NCBI GenBank assembly: GCA_036374175.1
Contig: DASUUH010000073.1
Coordinates: forward strand, 1-59,106
Reading direction: 5' to 3'
Length of the DNA: 59,106 bases
Source of the DNA: JASLBX01 sp036374175
Lineage (GTDB): Bacteria > Actinomycetota > Actinomycetes > Jiangellales > Jiangellaceae
Shown here: one piece after another, positions 50,673 to 58,975 of the stretch
Layout of the letters: each line of letters starts with the position of its first letter
Numbering within the stretch: position 1 is the stretch's first letter
Translations under genes and position numbers: made by a program
Notes under the pieces: model-generated
Databases searched by the model: none
Told to the model about the DNA's origin: nothing
Seen by the model: only the letters and a program-made list of their open reading frames with translations

Positions 50673-52637
50673 ATGGCGACCTCCGTCACACTGCCGGCAC
50701 TCGGTGAAAGTGTCACCGAGGGGACAGTGACTCGTTGGCTAAAGCAGCCCGGTGAGGAGGTTCAGGCCGACGAGCCGTTGCTGGAGATCTCTACCGACAA
50801 GGTCGACACCGAAATCCCGTCACCGGTTTCGGGCGTGCTGCTCGAGATCAAGGTGCAGGAGGACGAGACCGTGGAGGTCGGCGCGGAGCTCGCCGTCATC
50901 GGTGACGCCTCTGAGTCCGGCGGCCAGGCAGCGGCCCCGTCCGGCGAGCAGCAGGCCGCGGACGAAGGTGACGAGCCGCTGCTCGGCGAGCCGCAGCAAC
51001 AAGCACAGCCGCAGGAGGAGGAAGAACCGCAGCAGGAGGAGCAGCCGGCCGCGCAACCGCAGGCCGAACAGGCCGCGCCGGAGGCGCAAGCGGCCGAGCA
51101 GCCCGCCGAACAGGAGCCGCAGGCATCTCAGCAGTCGGCCGAGCAGGGCCAGGCGCCGGCAGAGCAGCCCTCCACGTCGCCGGTCGGCGACGGCACCCCC
51201 GTAACACTTCCGGCCTTGGGCGAGAGCGTGACGGAGGGAACCGTCACTCGCTGGCTCAAGCAGGTCGGCGACACCGTCGAGGTGGACGAGCCGCTGCTGG
51301 AGATCTCCACCGACAAGGTCGACACCGAGATCCCTTCCCCGGTGGCCGGCACGGTCTTGGACATCAAGGTCGCAGAGGACGAGACAGTCGAAGTCGGTGC
51401 GGAGTTGGCCATCATCGGCGCCGAGGGCGCTGCGCCGGCGGCGGCCCGGCCGTCCCAGCCGCAGCCAGCGCAGGAAGCCGCCCAAGCCGAGCCGGCGCAA
51501 GCCGAGCCGGAACCGGCGCAGGCCGAGACCCCGCTCGAGGAGGAAGCCCAAGAGCGCGCCGCCGCCGAAGCCCAGTCGGCCGAGAAGGCCGAGGTCAAGG
51601 AGGAGCAGCGGCCCGCTTCCGCCGCGCAGCCCCAACCGGCCCAACCCCAGCCGGCGCAGCCCCAGCCGGCGCAGGCGGCCAAGACGGCCGCCGAGCCGAC
51701 CCGCGACGGTGCACCGTACGTCACACCGCTGGTGCGCAAGCTCGCGGCCGAGCACAACGTCGACCTGTCCACGATCACGGGCACCGGCGTAGGCGGCCGG
51801 ATCCGCAAGCAGGACGTGCTCGCCGCCGCTGAAGCCGCGAAGAAGCCCGCAGCCGAACCCGCACCGGCGGCGCCGGCCGAACAACCCGCGGCGGCCCCGG
51901 CGGTCGAACCGAGCCCGCTGCGCGGCAAGACCGAAAAACTCAGCCGCATCCGTAAGGTCATCGCACAGCGAGTGCACGAGTCGCTGCAGAACACCGCTCA
52001 GCTCACCACCGTCGTCGAGGTCGATGTCACCGCGATCGCGAAGCTGCGGGAGCAGGCCAAGCGGTCGTTCGAGCAGCGTGAGGGCGTCAAGCTGTCGTTC
52101 CTGCCGTTCTTCGCCAAGACCGCCATCGAGGCACTGAAGGCCCACCCGAAGATCAATGCCACCATCGACATCGAGGCCGGCGAGGTGACTTACCACGACA
52201 CCGAGAACCTCGCGCTCGCAGTCGACACCGACCGCGGCTTGATGGTCCCGGTGATCCACAACGCTGGTGACCTGAACATCGCCGGCCTGGCCAAGCGCAT
52301 CGCCGACCTCGCGCAGCGCACCCGCGACAACAAACTCAAGCCGGACGACGTGGCAGGCGGCACGTTCACCCTGACCAACACCGGCAGCCGCGGCGCGCTG
52401 TTCGACACGCCGATCTTCTTCGAGCCTCAGGTGGCCATCCTCGGGACCGGCACGGTCGTGAAGCGCCCGGTGGTGGTCAACACAGACCTGGGCGAGACGA
52501 TCGCGATCCGGCACATGATGTACCTCGCGCTCAGCTACGACCACCGGCTGATCGACGGTGCCGACGCGGCCAGGTTCCTCACCACGATCAAGCAGCGGCT
52601 CGAGGCCGGCCAGTTCGAAGGTGATCTAGCCGGCTGA
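50673..52637 (+). CDS. sucB: Dihydrolipoyllysine acyltransferase (E2) with two lipoyl domains
   Basis: The protein has 654 residues. Two lipoyl domains (about 3-77 and 176-249) carry the lipoylated lysines Lys43 and Lys215, each in the sequence TDKVDTE. Ala/Pro/Glu/Gln-rich linkers (78-175 and 250-340) allow the arms to swing. The peripheral-subunit-binding domain is at about 349-387 (VTPLVRKLAAEHNVDLSTITGTG) and the catalytic domain at about 418-654, with YDHRLIDGADAARFL holding the active His-Asp. It could serve the 2-oxoglutarate or the pyruvate complex; actinobacterial annotation is mixed, so sucB is used cautiously. Confidence 0.93.
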   Translation: MATSVTLPALGESVTEGTVTRWLKQPGEEVQADEPLLEISTDKVDTEIPSPVSGVLLEIKVQEDETVEVGAELAVIGDASESGGQAAAPSGEQQAADEGDEPLLGEPQQQAQPQEEEEPQQEEQPAAQPQAEQAAPEAQAAEQPAEQEPQASQQSAEQGQAPAEQPSTSPVGDGTPVTLPALGESVTEGTVTRWLKQVGDTVEVDEPLLEISTDKVDTEIPSPVAGTVLDIKVAEDETVEVGAELAIIGAEGAAPAAARPSQPQPAQEAAQAEPAQAEPEPAQAETPLEEEAQERAAAEAQSAEKAEVKEEQRPASAAQPQPAQPQPAQPQPAQAAKTAAEPTRDGAPYVTPLVRKLAAEHNVDLSTITGTGVGGRIRKQDVLAAAEAAKKPAAEPAPAAPAEQPAAAPAVEPSPLRGKTEKLSRIRKVIAQRVHESLQNTAQLTTVVEVDVTAIAKLREQAKRSFEQREGVKLSFLPFFAKTAIEALKAHPKINATIDIEAGEVTYHDTENLALAVDTDRGLMVPVIHNAGDLNIAGLAKRIADLAQRTRDNKLKPDDVAGGTFTLTNTGSRGALFDTPIFFEPQVAILGTGTVVKRPVVVNTDLGETIAIRHMMYLALSYDHRLIDGADAARFLTTIKQRLEAGQFEGDLAG

Positions 52638-52656
52638 CGTCGGGCAAGATACGGGC

Positions 52657-53550
52657 ATGCGCGTCGCCATCACCGGTTCCAGTGGACTGATCGGCTCCGC
52701 GCTGTGCGGGTCACTCATCGCCGACGGGCATGAGGTCGTCCGGCTGGTCCGCCGCAAACCCGCAGCGGCCGACGAGGTCCAGTGGAGCCCGTCTCGGGGG
52801 CGGATCGACCTGGCCGACCTCGAGGGCATCGACGCCGCGGTGAACCTGGCAGGTGCTCCCGTGGGCGCGCGCCGCTGGACATCGTCGTACAAGAAGGCGA
52901 TAGTGGCCAGTCGCGCTAACGCGACGCATGTTCTGTCGACCGCACTGGCCAAGCTCGACAACCCGCCCCGGGTGCTCGTGTCCGGGTCCGGGGTGGTCAT
53001 GTACGGGCTGCACCATGGCCGCGAGTTTCTCGACGAGGACGAGTTGCCCGGTACGAGCTTTCTGGCCGCGGTGTGCGAACAGTGGGAGGCTGCGACCGAA
53101 CCGGCGATGCATGCAGACATCGCCGTGTGCCACGCCCGGTTCGGGATGGTGATGTCACGCAGGGGCGGCGCGCTTGCCCGCATGCTGCCGTGGTTCCGGG
53201 CCGGCTTCGGGGGTCCGCTCGGTGGCGGCAGCCAGTACTGGAGCACGCTCTCGCTCGTCGACGCGATACGGGCGGTGCGGTTCTTGATCGAGACGCCGGG
53301 ATGTACGGGGCCGTACAACGTCACCGGGCTTAGCCCGGTGACGAACGGAGAGTTCGCTCGCGTCCTCGCATACACGCTGCGGCGACCGACCTTGCTGCCC
53401 GTTCCGCCGTTCGCGCTCCGGGTGCGGTACGGAGAGTTTGCCGAGACACTGCTGGCCAGCTACCGGGCGGTGCCGCGCCGGCTACGGGAAGCAGGCTTTC
53501 ACTTCGACCACCCCGACACGCGATCCATCATCGCGGCCGGCCTCCGCTGA
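52657..53550 (+). CDS. TIGR01777-family NAD(P)-binding epimerase-like protein
   Basis: The protein has 297 residues with a Rossmann start MRVAITGSSGLIGSALCGSL, then VVRLVRRKP and DAAVNLAGAPVGARRWT, ending in the domain of unknown function with YNVTGLSPVTNGEFARVLAYTLRRPTLLPVP. This combination is the TIGR01777 (YfcH-like) family of extended short-chain dehydrogenases with no known substrate. It lies 19 bases after the E2 gene and may be cotranscribed. No ribosome site is clear. Confidence 0.85.
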   Translation: MRVAITGSSGLIGSALCGSLIADGHEVVRLVRRKPAAADEVQWSPSRGRIDLADLEGIDAAVNLAGAPVGARRWTSSYKKAIVASRANATHVLSTALAKLDNPPRVLVSGSGVVMYGLHHGREFLDEDELPGTSFLAAVCEQWEAATEPAMHADIAVCHARFGMVMSRRGGALARMLPWFRAGFGGPLGGGSQYWSTLSLVDAIRAVRFLIETPGCTGPYNVTGLSPVTNGEFARVLAYTLRRPTLLPVPPFALRVRYGEFAETLLASYRAVPRRLREAGFHFDHPDTRSIIAAGLR

Positions 53551-53559
53551 GCCGGCGGT

Positions 53560-55059
53560 TTAGCTGAACCGGTAACCGGACGCGTCCGCGGCCACGATGA
53601 GTTCGGCCCGCCACGTCCCCTCTGGCACACCAGCGAGCTCGGCGACCACCTCGCCGTCCCCGTCGATGAGCTCGTAAGCGGTGATGCGGTCGGTGATCTC
53701 CAGGACGACCGGTAGCTCGCCCTCCACGGAAACGACCTCGACGTCCACGACCTCGAACCGCAAGCCGCGGGGACGCACGCCGGCCTCCTGGTACTGCTGG
53801 ATGAGTTCATAGTCGGCGGCCAGGTGTGGGCTCGTCGGCGCGAAGAGCCGGCACAGCAGCTCCGAGTCGAGCTCGGTGAATGCCTCGGCACGCAGGGTGA
53901 ACATGCCTTCGATCACCGGCGTCCAGTCGGTGACCTCAGGTGGATTCTCAGTTGGCGCGGGCTGGAGCCCGCCACACAGGTCTTGGGCTTGCTCCGTTGT
54001 CGTCGGCGAGGTCACCCGCCCAGCGCCGGGCAACATGCTCACGTCCTCGCCGCGCAACTGGTTCCACACGCCGTACGCGCCGAGGCCGACCACCGGCAGC
54101 GCAACCAGCAGGGCAAGCCCGGCCAGCAGGACGTCCTTGCGGCTGCGGGGCCGGCGGCGTTCCTTACCCGCAGGTGCCCTGGCCTCAGCGACAGGTGGAC
54201 CCTCAAGGCCGCCGCGCCCGCGGGCCCGCCGACCGCCGCGCCGGCGGGTATCCGAGTCGGCGACGGCGGCTTCGTCCTCCGGCGGGGTCTCGATTTCGGC
54301 GAACTCGCCGGTGTTGGCGACCAGGCCGACCGGCTCCGGGTCGGCGAGCGCGAACATTGCGTTCGACAGCGAGGCAGCGTCCAGCCGGCGTTCGGGTTCG
54401 GGCTGCAACGCACGCGCCAACGCCCCATGTGCGGCCGGCGCAATGCCCGGCAGCGTCAGCGGCTTGCCGGGCAGGTACCCGGTGAGCGCGAGCACCGCGG
54501 TCGCGGCCATGCCGTACACATCCGATGCGGGTAAGGGCCATTGGCCGGCCTCCACCTCCGGCGCGGTCAAACCAGGCACGGGTGCGGGCAACCGGCCGGT
54601 GAGTCGGACGACGCCCAAGTCCGACAGCATCGGCCGCCCGTCAGCGGTGAACAGGATGTTGGCCGGCTGCACTTCACCGTGGACGACACCACGGCGGTGG
54701 ATCTCGGACAGCGCGTCGGCGAGCGGGGCGCAGATGGTGACGACTTCACCGGGGTCGAGCACTCCCCGCGCCGCAAGCAGGTCGGCAAGATTCCCGCCGT
54801 CCGCGAGCGCCATCACAAGCGCCAGGCCGCCTTCTACCTCGATCACACCGTAGATCGGAACGAGATGGGGGTGGTCGACCGCAGTGAGAGCCAGCGCCTC
54901 TTGCTGCGCCTCGGCCCGCTCGTGCGGCGACGGGATGGCCAGCAGTTTGACCGCGACAATCTCCCCTGAACTCTCCTCGCGCGCCACCCAGACCGAACCG
55001 TGACTGCCGACGCCGAGCTGCTGCTCGAGCACGTAGCCCGGCACGTAGGGAGAGTCCAC
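53560..55059 (-). CDS. Serine/threonine kinase-like protein, probable pseudokinase, membrane-anchored
   Basis: The GTG at 55059 starts a 499-residue protein; upstream codons overlap the lipB region. The kinase fold shows LGVGSHGSVW (Gly loop 15-24), the ATP Lys38 in VAVK, Glu54, SDLG (Asp147) and TAPE. The catalytic loop reads HGEVQPAN (127-134) instead of HRDxKPxN, replacing the catalytic Asp with Glu129 and the Lys with Gln131. A basic segment leads to one membrane helix (about 310-332), and an extracytoplasmic domain of about 165 residues follows. It may sense outside signals or act as a scaffold. It converges with the epimerase gene at 9 bases. Confidence 0.82.
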   Translation of the reverse strand: MDSPYVPGYVLEQQLGVGSHGSVWVAREESSGEIVAVKLLAIPSPHERAEAQQEALALTAVDHPHLVPIYGVIEVEGGLALVMALADGGNLADLLAARGVLDPGEVVTICAPLADALSEIHRRGVVHGEVQPANILFTADGRPMLSDLGVVRLTGRLPAPVPGLTAPEVEAGQWPLPASDVYGMAATAVLALTGYLPGKPLTLPGIAPAAHGALARALQPEPERRLDAASLSNAMFALADPEPVGLVANTGEFAEIETPPEDEAAVADSDTRRRGGRRARGRGGLEGPPVAEARAPAGKERRRPRSRKDVLLAGLALLVALPVVGLGAYGVWNQLRGEDVSMLPGAGRVTSPTTTEQAQDLCGGLQPAPTENPPEVTDWTPVIEGMFTLRAEAFTELDSELLCRLFAPTSPHLAADYELIQQYQEAGVRPRGLRFEVVDVEVVSVEGELPVVLEITDRITAYELIDGDGEVVAELAGVPEGTWRAELIVAADASGYRFS

Positions 55060-55138
55060 GTGCGTATCGTTGCAAACGCCGCCGGCCGCTGGTGCGCTGC
55101 CCGGCCCTTTCGCCCCGGCCTCGCATACGCTGGACAGC

Positions 55139-55795
55139 ATGAATCCACCCGAGGTGATCCGTTACGACGGGTACGTCCCGTACCAGGCCGGCTGGGACGA
55201 GCAGCGACGCCTGCACGGCCGTCGCGTCGCCGGTGAGATCGCTGACACGGTCATGCTGTTGCAGCACGAGCCGGTCTACACCGCGGGCAAGCGCACCGAA
55301 CCACACGAGCGGCCGCTGCCGGATGCGGGTGCGCCGACGATCGACGTCGATCGAGGCGGCAAGATCACCTGGCACGGGCCGGGCCAGCTGGTGGGGTATC
55401 CGATAGTCAAGTTGCCCGACCCGGTCGACGTGGTGGCGTACGTGCGGCGCGTCGAGCAAATGCTGATCGACACGTGTGCCGAGTTCGGCCTGGCAGCGGG
55501 ACGGGTGGACGGCCGCAGCGGAGTCTGGGTGCCCGCTGACGACCGTGGACCGGCTCGCAAGGTAGCGGCCGTCGGCATCCGGGTGGCGCAGGGTGTCACG
55601 ATGCACGGGTTCGCCCTCAACTGTGACGCTGACCTCGACTGGTACACGCGCATCGTGCCGTGCGGAATCGCCGACGCCGGAGTCACCTCGTTGACCGCCG
55701 AGTTGGGCCGGACGATCACTGTGGCCGAGGTCTCACCAGTCGTCGAGCGCCACCTATCCACCATTCTCGCCGCGGAACGTAGTCTGGTTGCGTGA
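55139..55795 (+). CDS. lipB: Octanoyltransferase
   Basis: The ATG at 55139 gives 218 residues. TACGCT (55126-55131) ends 7 bases upstream and no ribosome site is seen, so the start is probably leaderless. Signature RGGKITWHGPGQLVGYPIV carries the conserved His, and GVWVPADDRGPARKVAAVGIRVAQGVTMHGFALNCD the catalytic Lys region with the active Cys further down (IVPCGI). It moves octanoyl from acyl carrier protein to lipoyl domains such as those of SucB. It is coupled to lipA by a 4-base overlap. Confidence 0.95.
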   Translation: MNPPEVIRYDGYVPYQAGWDEQRRLHGRRVAGEIADTVMLLQHEPVYTAGKRTEPHERPLPDAGAPTIDVDRGGKITWHGPGQLVGYPIVKLPDPVDVVAYVRRVEQMLIDTCAEFGLAAGRVDGRSGVWVPADDRGPARKVAAVGIRVAQGVTMHGFALNCDADLDWYTRIVPCGIADAGVTSLTAELGRTITVAEVSPVVERHLSTILAAERSLVA

Positions 55796-56733
55796 GCGTC
55801 GCGCCGGAAGGTCGTCGACTGCTGCGCCTCGAGGTGCGCAACAGCCAGACGCCGATCGAAAAGAAGCCGTCCTGGATCAAAACCACGGCCCGGATGGGGC
55901 CGGAGTACCGCGAGCTTCAGTCGCTGGTGAAACGCGAGGGTCTGCACACGGTCTGTCAGGAAGCCGGCTGTCCGAACATTTTCGAATGCTGGGAAGACCG
56001 CGAGGCCACCTTCTTGATCGGCGGTGACCACTGCACCCGGCGATGCGACTTCTGCCTGATCGACACCGGCAAACCCGACCCGCTCGACCGCGACGAGCCG
56101 CGCCGGGTCGCCGAGTCGGTGCAGGCGATGGGGCTGCGGTACGCCACCGTCACCGGGGTCACCCGAGACGATCTGGACGACGAAGGCGCCTGGCTGTACG
56201 CCGAGACGGTGCGGGCGATCCACGCGCTGAACCCGGGCACTGGCGTCGAAATCCTCACTCCGGACTTCTCCGGCCGGCCTGAGCTGCTCCAGCAGGTCTT
56301 CGACGCCAAACCCGAGGTGTTCGCCCACAATGTCGAGACGGTGCCGCGGATCTTCCGCCGGATCCGCCCGGCGTTCAGCTACGAGCTCTCGCTGGACGTG
56401 CTCACGATGGGACGCAACGCCGGAATGATCACCAAGTCCAACCTGATCCTCGGCATGGGCGAGACCCGCGAGGAGATCTCGCAGGCGCTGGTCGACCTGC
56501 ACACCGCCGGCTGCGACCTGATCACGATCACGCAGTACCTGCGGCCCTCCCCGCGGCACCACCCGGTGGAGCGCTGGGTGAAGCCGGAGGAGTTCGTGGA
56601 GCTTCGCGAGGAGGCCGAGCAGATCGGTTTCGCCGGTGTGATGTCCGGTCCCCTGGTGCGCTCGTCGTACCGCGCCGGGCGGCTGTACCGGCAGGCGATG
56701 GAGGCGCGCGCCGCCGCGGCGAACGCCTCGTGA
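55792..56733 (+). CDS. lipA: Lipoyl synthase
   Basis: The protein has 313 residues with GTG start overlapping lipB (GTGA). It is a radical-SAM enzyme with two 4Fe-4S clusters: CQEAGCPNIFEC for the auxiliary cluster, HCTRRCDFCLIDTGKP (CxxxCxxC) for the SAM cluster, and the C-terminal RSSYRAG that supplies the Ser ligand. It inserts two sulfurs into octanoyl groups placed by LipB. LipA and the methionine aminopeptidase overlap by 4 bases, making lipB-lipA-map one transcript. Confidence 0.96.
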   Translation: MSVAPEGRRLLRLEVRNSQTPIEKKPSWIKTTARMGPEYRELQSLVKREGLHTVCQEAGCPNIFECWEDREATFLIGGDHCTRRCDFCLIDTGKPDPLDRDEPRRVAESVQAMGLRYATVTGVTRDDLDDEGAWLYAETVRAIHALNPGTGVEILTPDFSGRPELLQQVFDAKPEVFAHNVETVPRIFRRIRPAFSYELSLDVLTMGRNAGMITKSNLILGMGETREEISQALVDLHTAGCDLITITQYLRPSPRHHPVERWVKPEEFVELREEAEQIGFAGVMSGPLVRSSYRAGRLYRQAMEARAAAANAS

Positions 56734-57524
56734 TCGAGCTGCGCACACCGGCCGAAATCGAGGCCATCCGACCGGCGGGGCGCTTCGTGGCCGATGTGCT
56801 CACCGCCGTGGCGGACGCCGCGGACGTCGGGGTGAACCTGCTGGACCTGGACACGCTGGCGCACGACATGATCCGCGAGCGCGGTGCGTCATCGTGTTAC
56901 GTCGACTACCACCCCGCGTTCGGCGCGTATCCCTTCGGAAAGGTCCTGTGCACGTCGGTGAACGACGCCGTACTGCATGGCCGGCCGTACGACTACCGGC
57001 TGCGCGACGGCGACCTGCTTTCGATCGACTTCGCGGCGTCGGTCGACGGCTGGGTGGCCGACAGCGCGTTGAGCCTGGTCGCCGGGACACCACGAGAAGA
57101 CGACCTGCGCCTGATCGAGGTGACCGAAACGGCTCTTGCCGCCGCCATCAAGATGGCCGTCGTCGGCAACAGAATCGGCGACATCTCGGCCGCCATCGGC
57201 GACGTGGCGCGGGCGGCCGGCTACGAGCCCAACACCCAGTTCGGCGGCCACGGCGTGGGCCGCACCATGCACGGCGACCCTCCGGTGTCGAACGACGGCC
57301 GCCCGGGCCGGGGCCTTCCGCTGCGCCCCGGACTGGTCATCGCCATCGAACCGTGGTTGCTGGCCGGATCGCAACAGATCTTCACCGACCCCGACGGCTG
57401 GACGCTGCGCAGCGTCGACCGATCACGTGGCGCACATAGCGAACACACTGTCGCGATCACCGAGGACGGCCCTCTCGTGCTGACCTTGCGCGGCGATTTC
57501 GGCGCCGCCGGGGCGGGCAACTAA
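56730..57524 (+). CDS. map: Type I methionine aminopeptidase
   Basis: The protein has 264 residues, GTG start overlapping lipA. The catalytic pita-bread fold is clear: YHPAFGAYPFGKVLCTSVNDAVLHGRPYDYRLRDGDLLSIDFAASVDGWVADSALS (metal Asp residues), HGVGRTMHGDPPV (His), LRPGLVIAIEPWL (Glu) and HTVAITEDGP (Glu). It removes the N-terminal Met from nascent proteins. It differs in sequence from the second, essential map gene usual beside secY/adk; many actinobacteria carry two. Confidence 0.93.
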   Translation: MIELRTPAEIEAIRPAGRFVADVLTAVADAADVGVNLLDLDTLAHDMIRERGASSCYVDYHPAFGAYPFGKVLCTSVNDAVLHGRPYDYRLRDGDLLSIDFAASVDGWVADSALSLVAGTPREDDLRLIEVTETALAAAIKMAVVGNRIGDISAAIGDVARAAGYEPNTQFGGHGVGRTMHGDPPVSNDGRPGRGLPLRPGLVIAIEPWLLAGSQQIFTDPDGWTLRSVDRSRGAHSEHTVAITEDGPLVLTLRGDFGAAGAGN

Positions 57525-57534
57525 CCTGTCTCGC

Positions 57535-58242
57535 ATGGCACGCAAGGATGCGCAGAAGGAGTCTGCCGAGAAGAAGCCCGGACGGATCGCTCAGATCAAG
57601 AGCACGTACCGGATGGCCAAGCGGAGCGACCGCTGGATCGGCTGGATAACCCTTGCCGCCATCCTGCTAACCCTCGCGGTTTTCGTCGTGCTCGGCTTCC
57701 TGTTCGACCGCCGGATCCTGTATCCGGTGATGGGGCTGCCGATGGCGTTGCTGGTCGGCGCGCTCATCTTCGGCCGCCGGGCCGAGCGGGCGGCTTACGC
57801 CCAGATCGAGGGCCAGCCGGGGGCCGCCATGGCCGCTCTCGGCACGCTCCGGCGCGGCTGGGACACCACGCCGGTCGTCGCCACTAACAAGCACCAGGAC
57901 GTCGTCCACCGTGCCGTCGGCAAGCCAGGCATCATCCTGGTCGCGGAGGGCACGTCGCACCAGCGGCTCACCAACCTGCTCAGCCAGGAGAAGCGCCGCC
58001 ATGCCCGCGTCTCACCCGAGACCCCGATCCACGAAATCATCGTCGGGCGTGGCGACGACGAAGTTCCGCTGCCGAAACTGGCCCGGCAGGTCCGCAAACT
58101 ACCGCGGCAGTTGCGCGGCGCCGAGATCACCGAGTTGCGGTCCCGCCTGCGGGCGCTCGGCACGCAGCCGGTGCCGATGCCGAAGGGCCCGTTGCCCAAG
58201 GGCCTGAAGATTCCCCGCGGCGGAATGCCCCAGCAGCGCTGA
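57535..58242 (+). CDS. DUF4191 membrane protein
   Basis: The protein has 235 residues. TAACCT (57522-57527) ends 7 bases before the ATG without a ribosome site, so the start looks leaderless, its -10 overlapping the stop of map. A basic start (MARKDAQKESAEKKPGRIAQIK) precedes two membrane helices (WIGWITLAAILLTLAVFVVLGFL and LYPVMGLPMALLVGALIFG) and a soluble C-terminal part (GAAMAALGTLRRGWDTTPVVATNKHQDVVHRAVGKPGIILVAEG). This is the actinobacterial DUF4191 family found next to lipA; its role is unknown. Confidence 0.85.
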   Translation: MARKDAQKESAEKKPGRIAQIKSTYRMAKRSDRWIGWITLAAILLTLAVFVVLGFLFDRRILYPVMGLPMALLVGALIFGRRAERAAYAQIEGQPGAAMAALGTLRRGWDTTPVVATNKHQDVVHRAVGKPGIILVAEGTSHQRLTNLLSQEKRRHARVSPETPIHEIIVGRGDDEVPLPKLARQVRKLPRQLRGAEITELRSRLRALGTQPVPMPKGPLPKGLKIPRGGMPQQR

Positions 58243-58284
58243 CCGCCCCACGCCTGCCGCCCCACCCCTGCCGCCCCACCCCTG
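58243..58284. repeat. Three tandem copies of a 14-base repeat after the DUF4191 stop
   Basis: CCGCCCCACGCCTG (58243-58256) is followed by two identical CCGCCCCACCCCTG copies (58257-58284). The array begins directly after the stop codon. Just beyond, CTGCCG...CGGCAG forms a 6-base-pair stem around a TCGATCACG core. It probably marks the transcript end; the repeat itself has no recognised role. Confidence 0.85.
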
Positions 58285-58378
58285 CCGTTCGATCACGTTC
58301 GGCAGACGGCCCGACGTACCTACATGCATGCGTGGGTGTAGCTACGTCGATAACCCTGGTGGGCGGCCCAGTGCGGCG

Positions 58379-58816
58379 TCAGGCGGCCGACCGCGGGCCG
58401 TTGACGCAAGCCGTTCCGGCGATCAGGTCATGCAGACCGCGCCGGTCCTGCGTGAAGATCAGTGGCGGGATCACCAGCGCGATAAGCGCCGTGCGCACCA
58501 ACCCGACCCAGGGGCCTACCCGCCGCCGATCCAGCCGGATGACCCGCAGCCGCAGCAGCCACTGGCCCAAGCTGGCGCCCGTGAACGAGGTGAACAGCCA
58601 CACGAGCACGAACCAGCACACCAGCGGCAGCCACGCCAAGCCGCTGTCGCGCTGCCAGACGGCCGGCCCGGCGACGACGACGGCCACCGCATTGCCGATG
58701 CCCCAGTCGACAAGCAACGCAACGAACCGCCGTCCCCAACCGGCGGGCGAACCGGGACCCTCCGTCGGGAGGTCGGCCCGGCTGGTTGGCGCCTGCTTTC
58801 TGTCGCCGCTTGTCAC
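58379..58816 (-). CDS. RDD-family membrane protein
   Basis: The protein has 145 residues, GTG start. RRFVALLVDWGIGNAVAVVVAG is the first RDD-type helix with its Arg and Asp, followed by WLPLVCWFVLVWLFTSFTGASLGQWLLRLRVIRLD (second helix and the GxSxGxxLLxL motif) and LVRTALIALVIPPLIFTQDRRGLHDLIAGT (third helix, then the RGLHD end). RDD proteins are small membrane proteins, some implicated in ion or sodium-proton transport. It is divergent from glnA with the GlnR sites between. Confidence 0.88.
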   Translation of the reverse strand: MTSGDRKQAPTSRADLPTEGPGSPAGWGRRFVALLVDWGIGNAVAVVVAGPAVWQRDSGLAWLPLVCWFVLVWLFTSFTGASLGQWLLRLRVIRLDRRRVGPWVGLVRTALIALVIPPLIFTQDRRGLHDLIAGTACVNGPRSAA

Positions 58817-58863
58817 CGCGTCAGGCTACTGTGTCGACAAGGTGAAACCTTCACGGCGGTGAC

Positions 58864-58901
58864 GTAACACGAGCGAAACACCCGGGACACAGCCGAGAAA
58901 C
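58864..58901 (+). promoter_or_regulatory. Tandem GlnR boxes in the glnA promoter
   Basis: Site a is GTAAC-ACGAGC-GAAAC (58864-58879) and site b is GACAC-AGCCGA-GAAAC (58886-58901), exactly 22 bases apart start to start. This two-box layout is the known GlnR arrangement at glnA promoters of actinobacteria. A possible -10 TACGGT lies at 58912-58917. GlnR is not encoded in the window. RDD is transcribed from the other side. Confidence 0.8.
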
Positions 58902-58975
58902 CGCCCGCTCTTACGGTCCTAGCAAGCGAGTAGCCAGACACCGGACCGCTCGGCACCACCGGGCTAGGAGGCTGA

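Noticed and set aside
50820..52544. Minus-strand frame rich in Gly/Leu/Arg opposite the E2 gene
   Set aside because: It is an artefact of the repetitive Ala/Pro/Gln linkers of the lipoyl protein.
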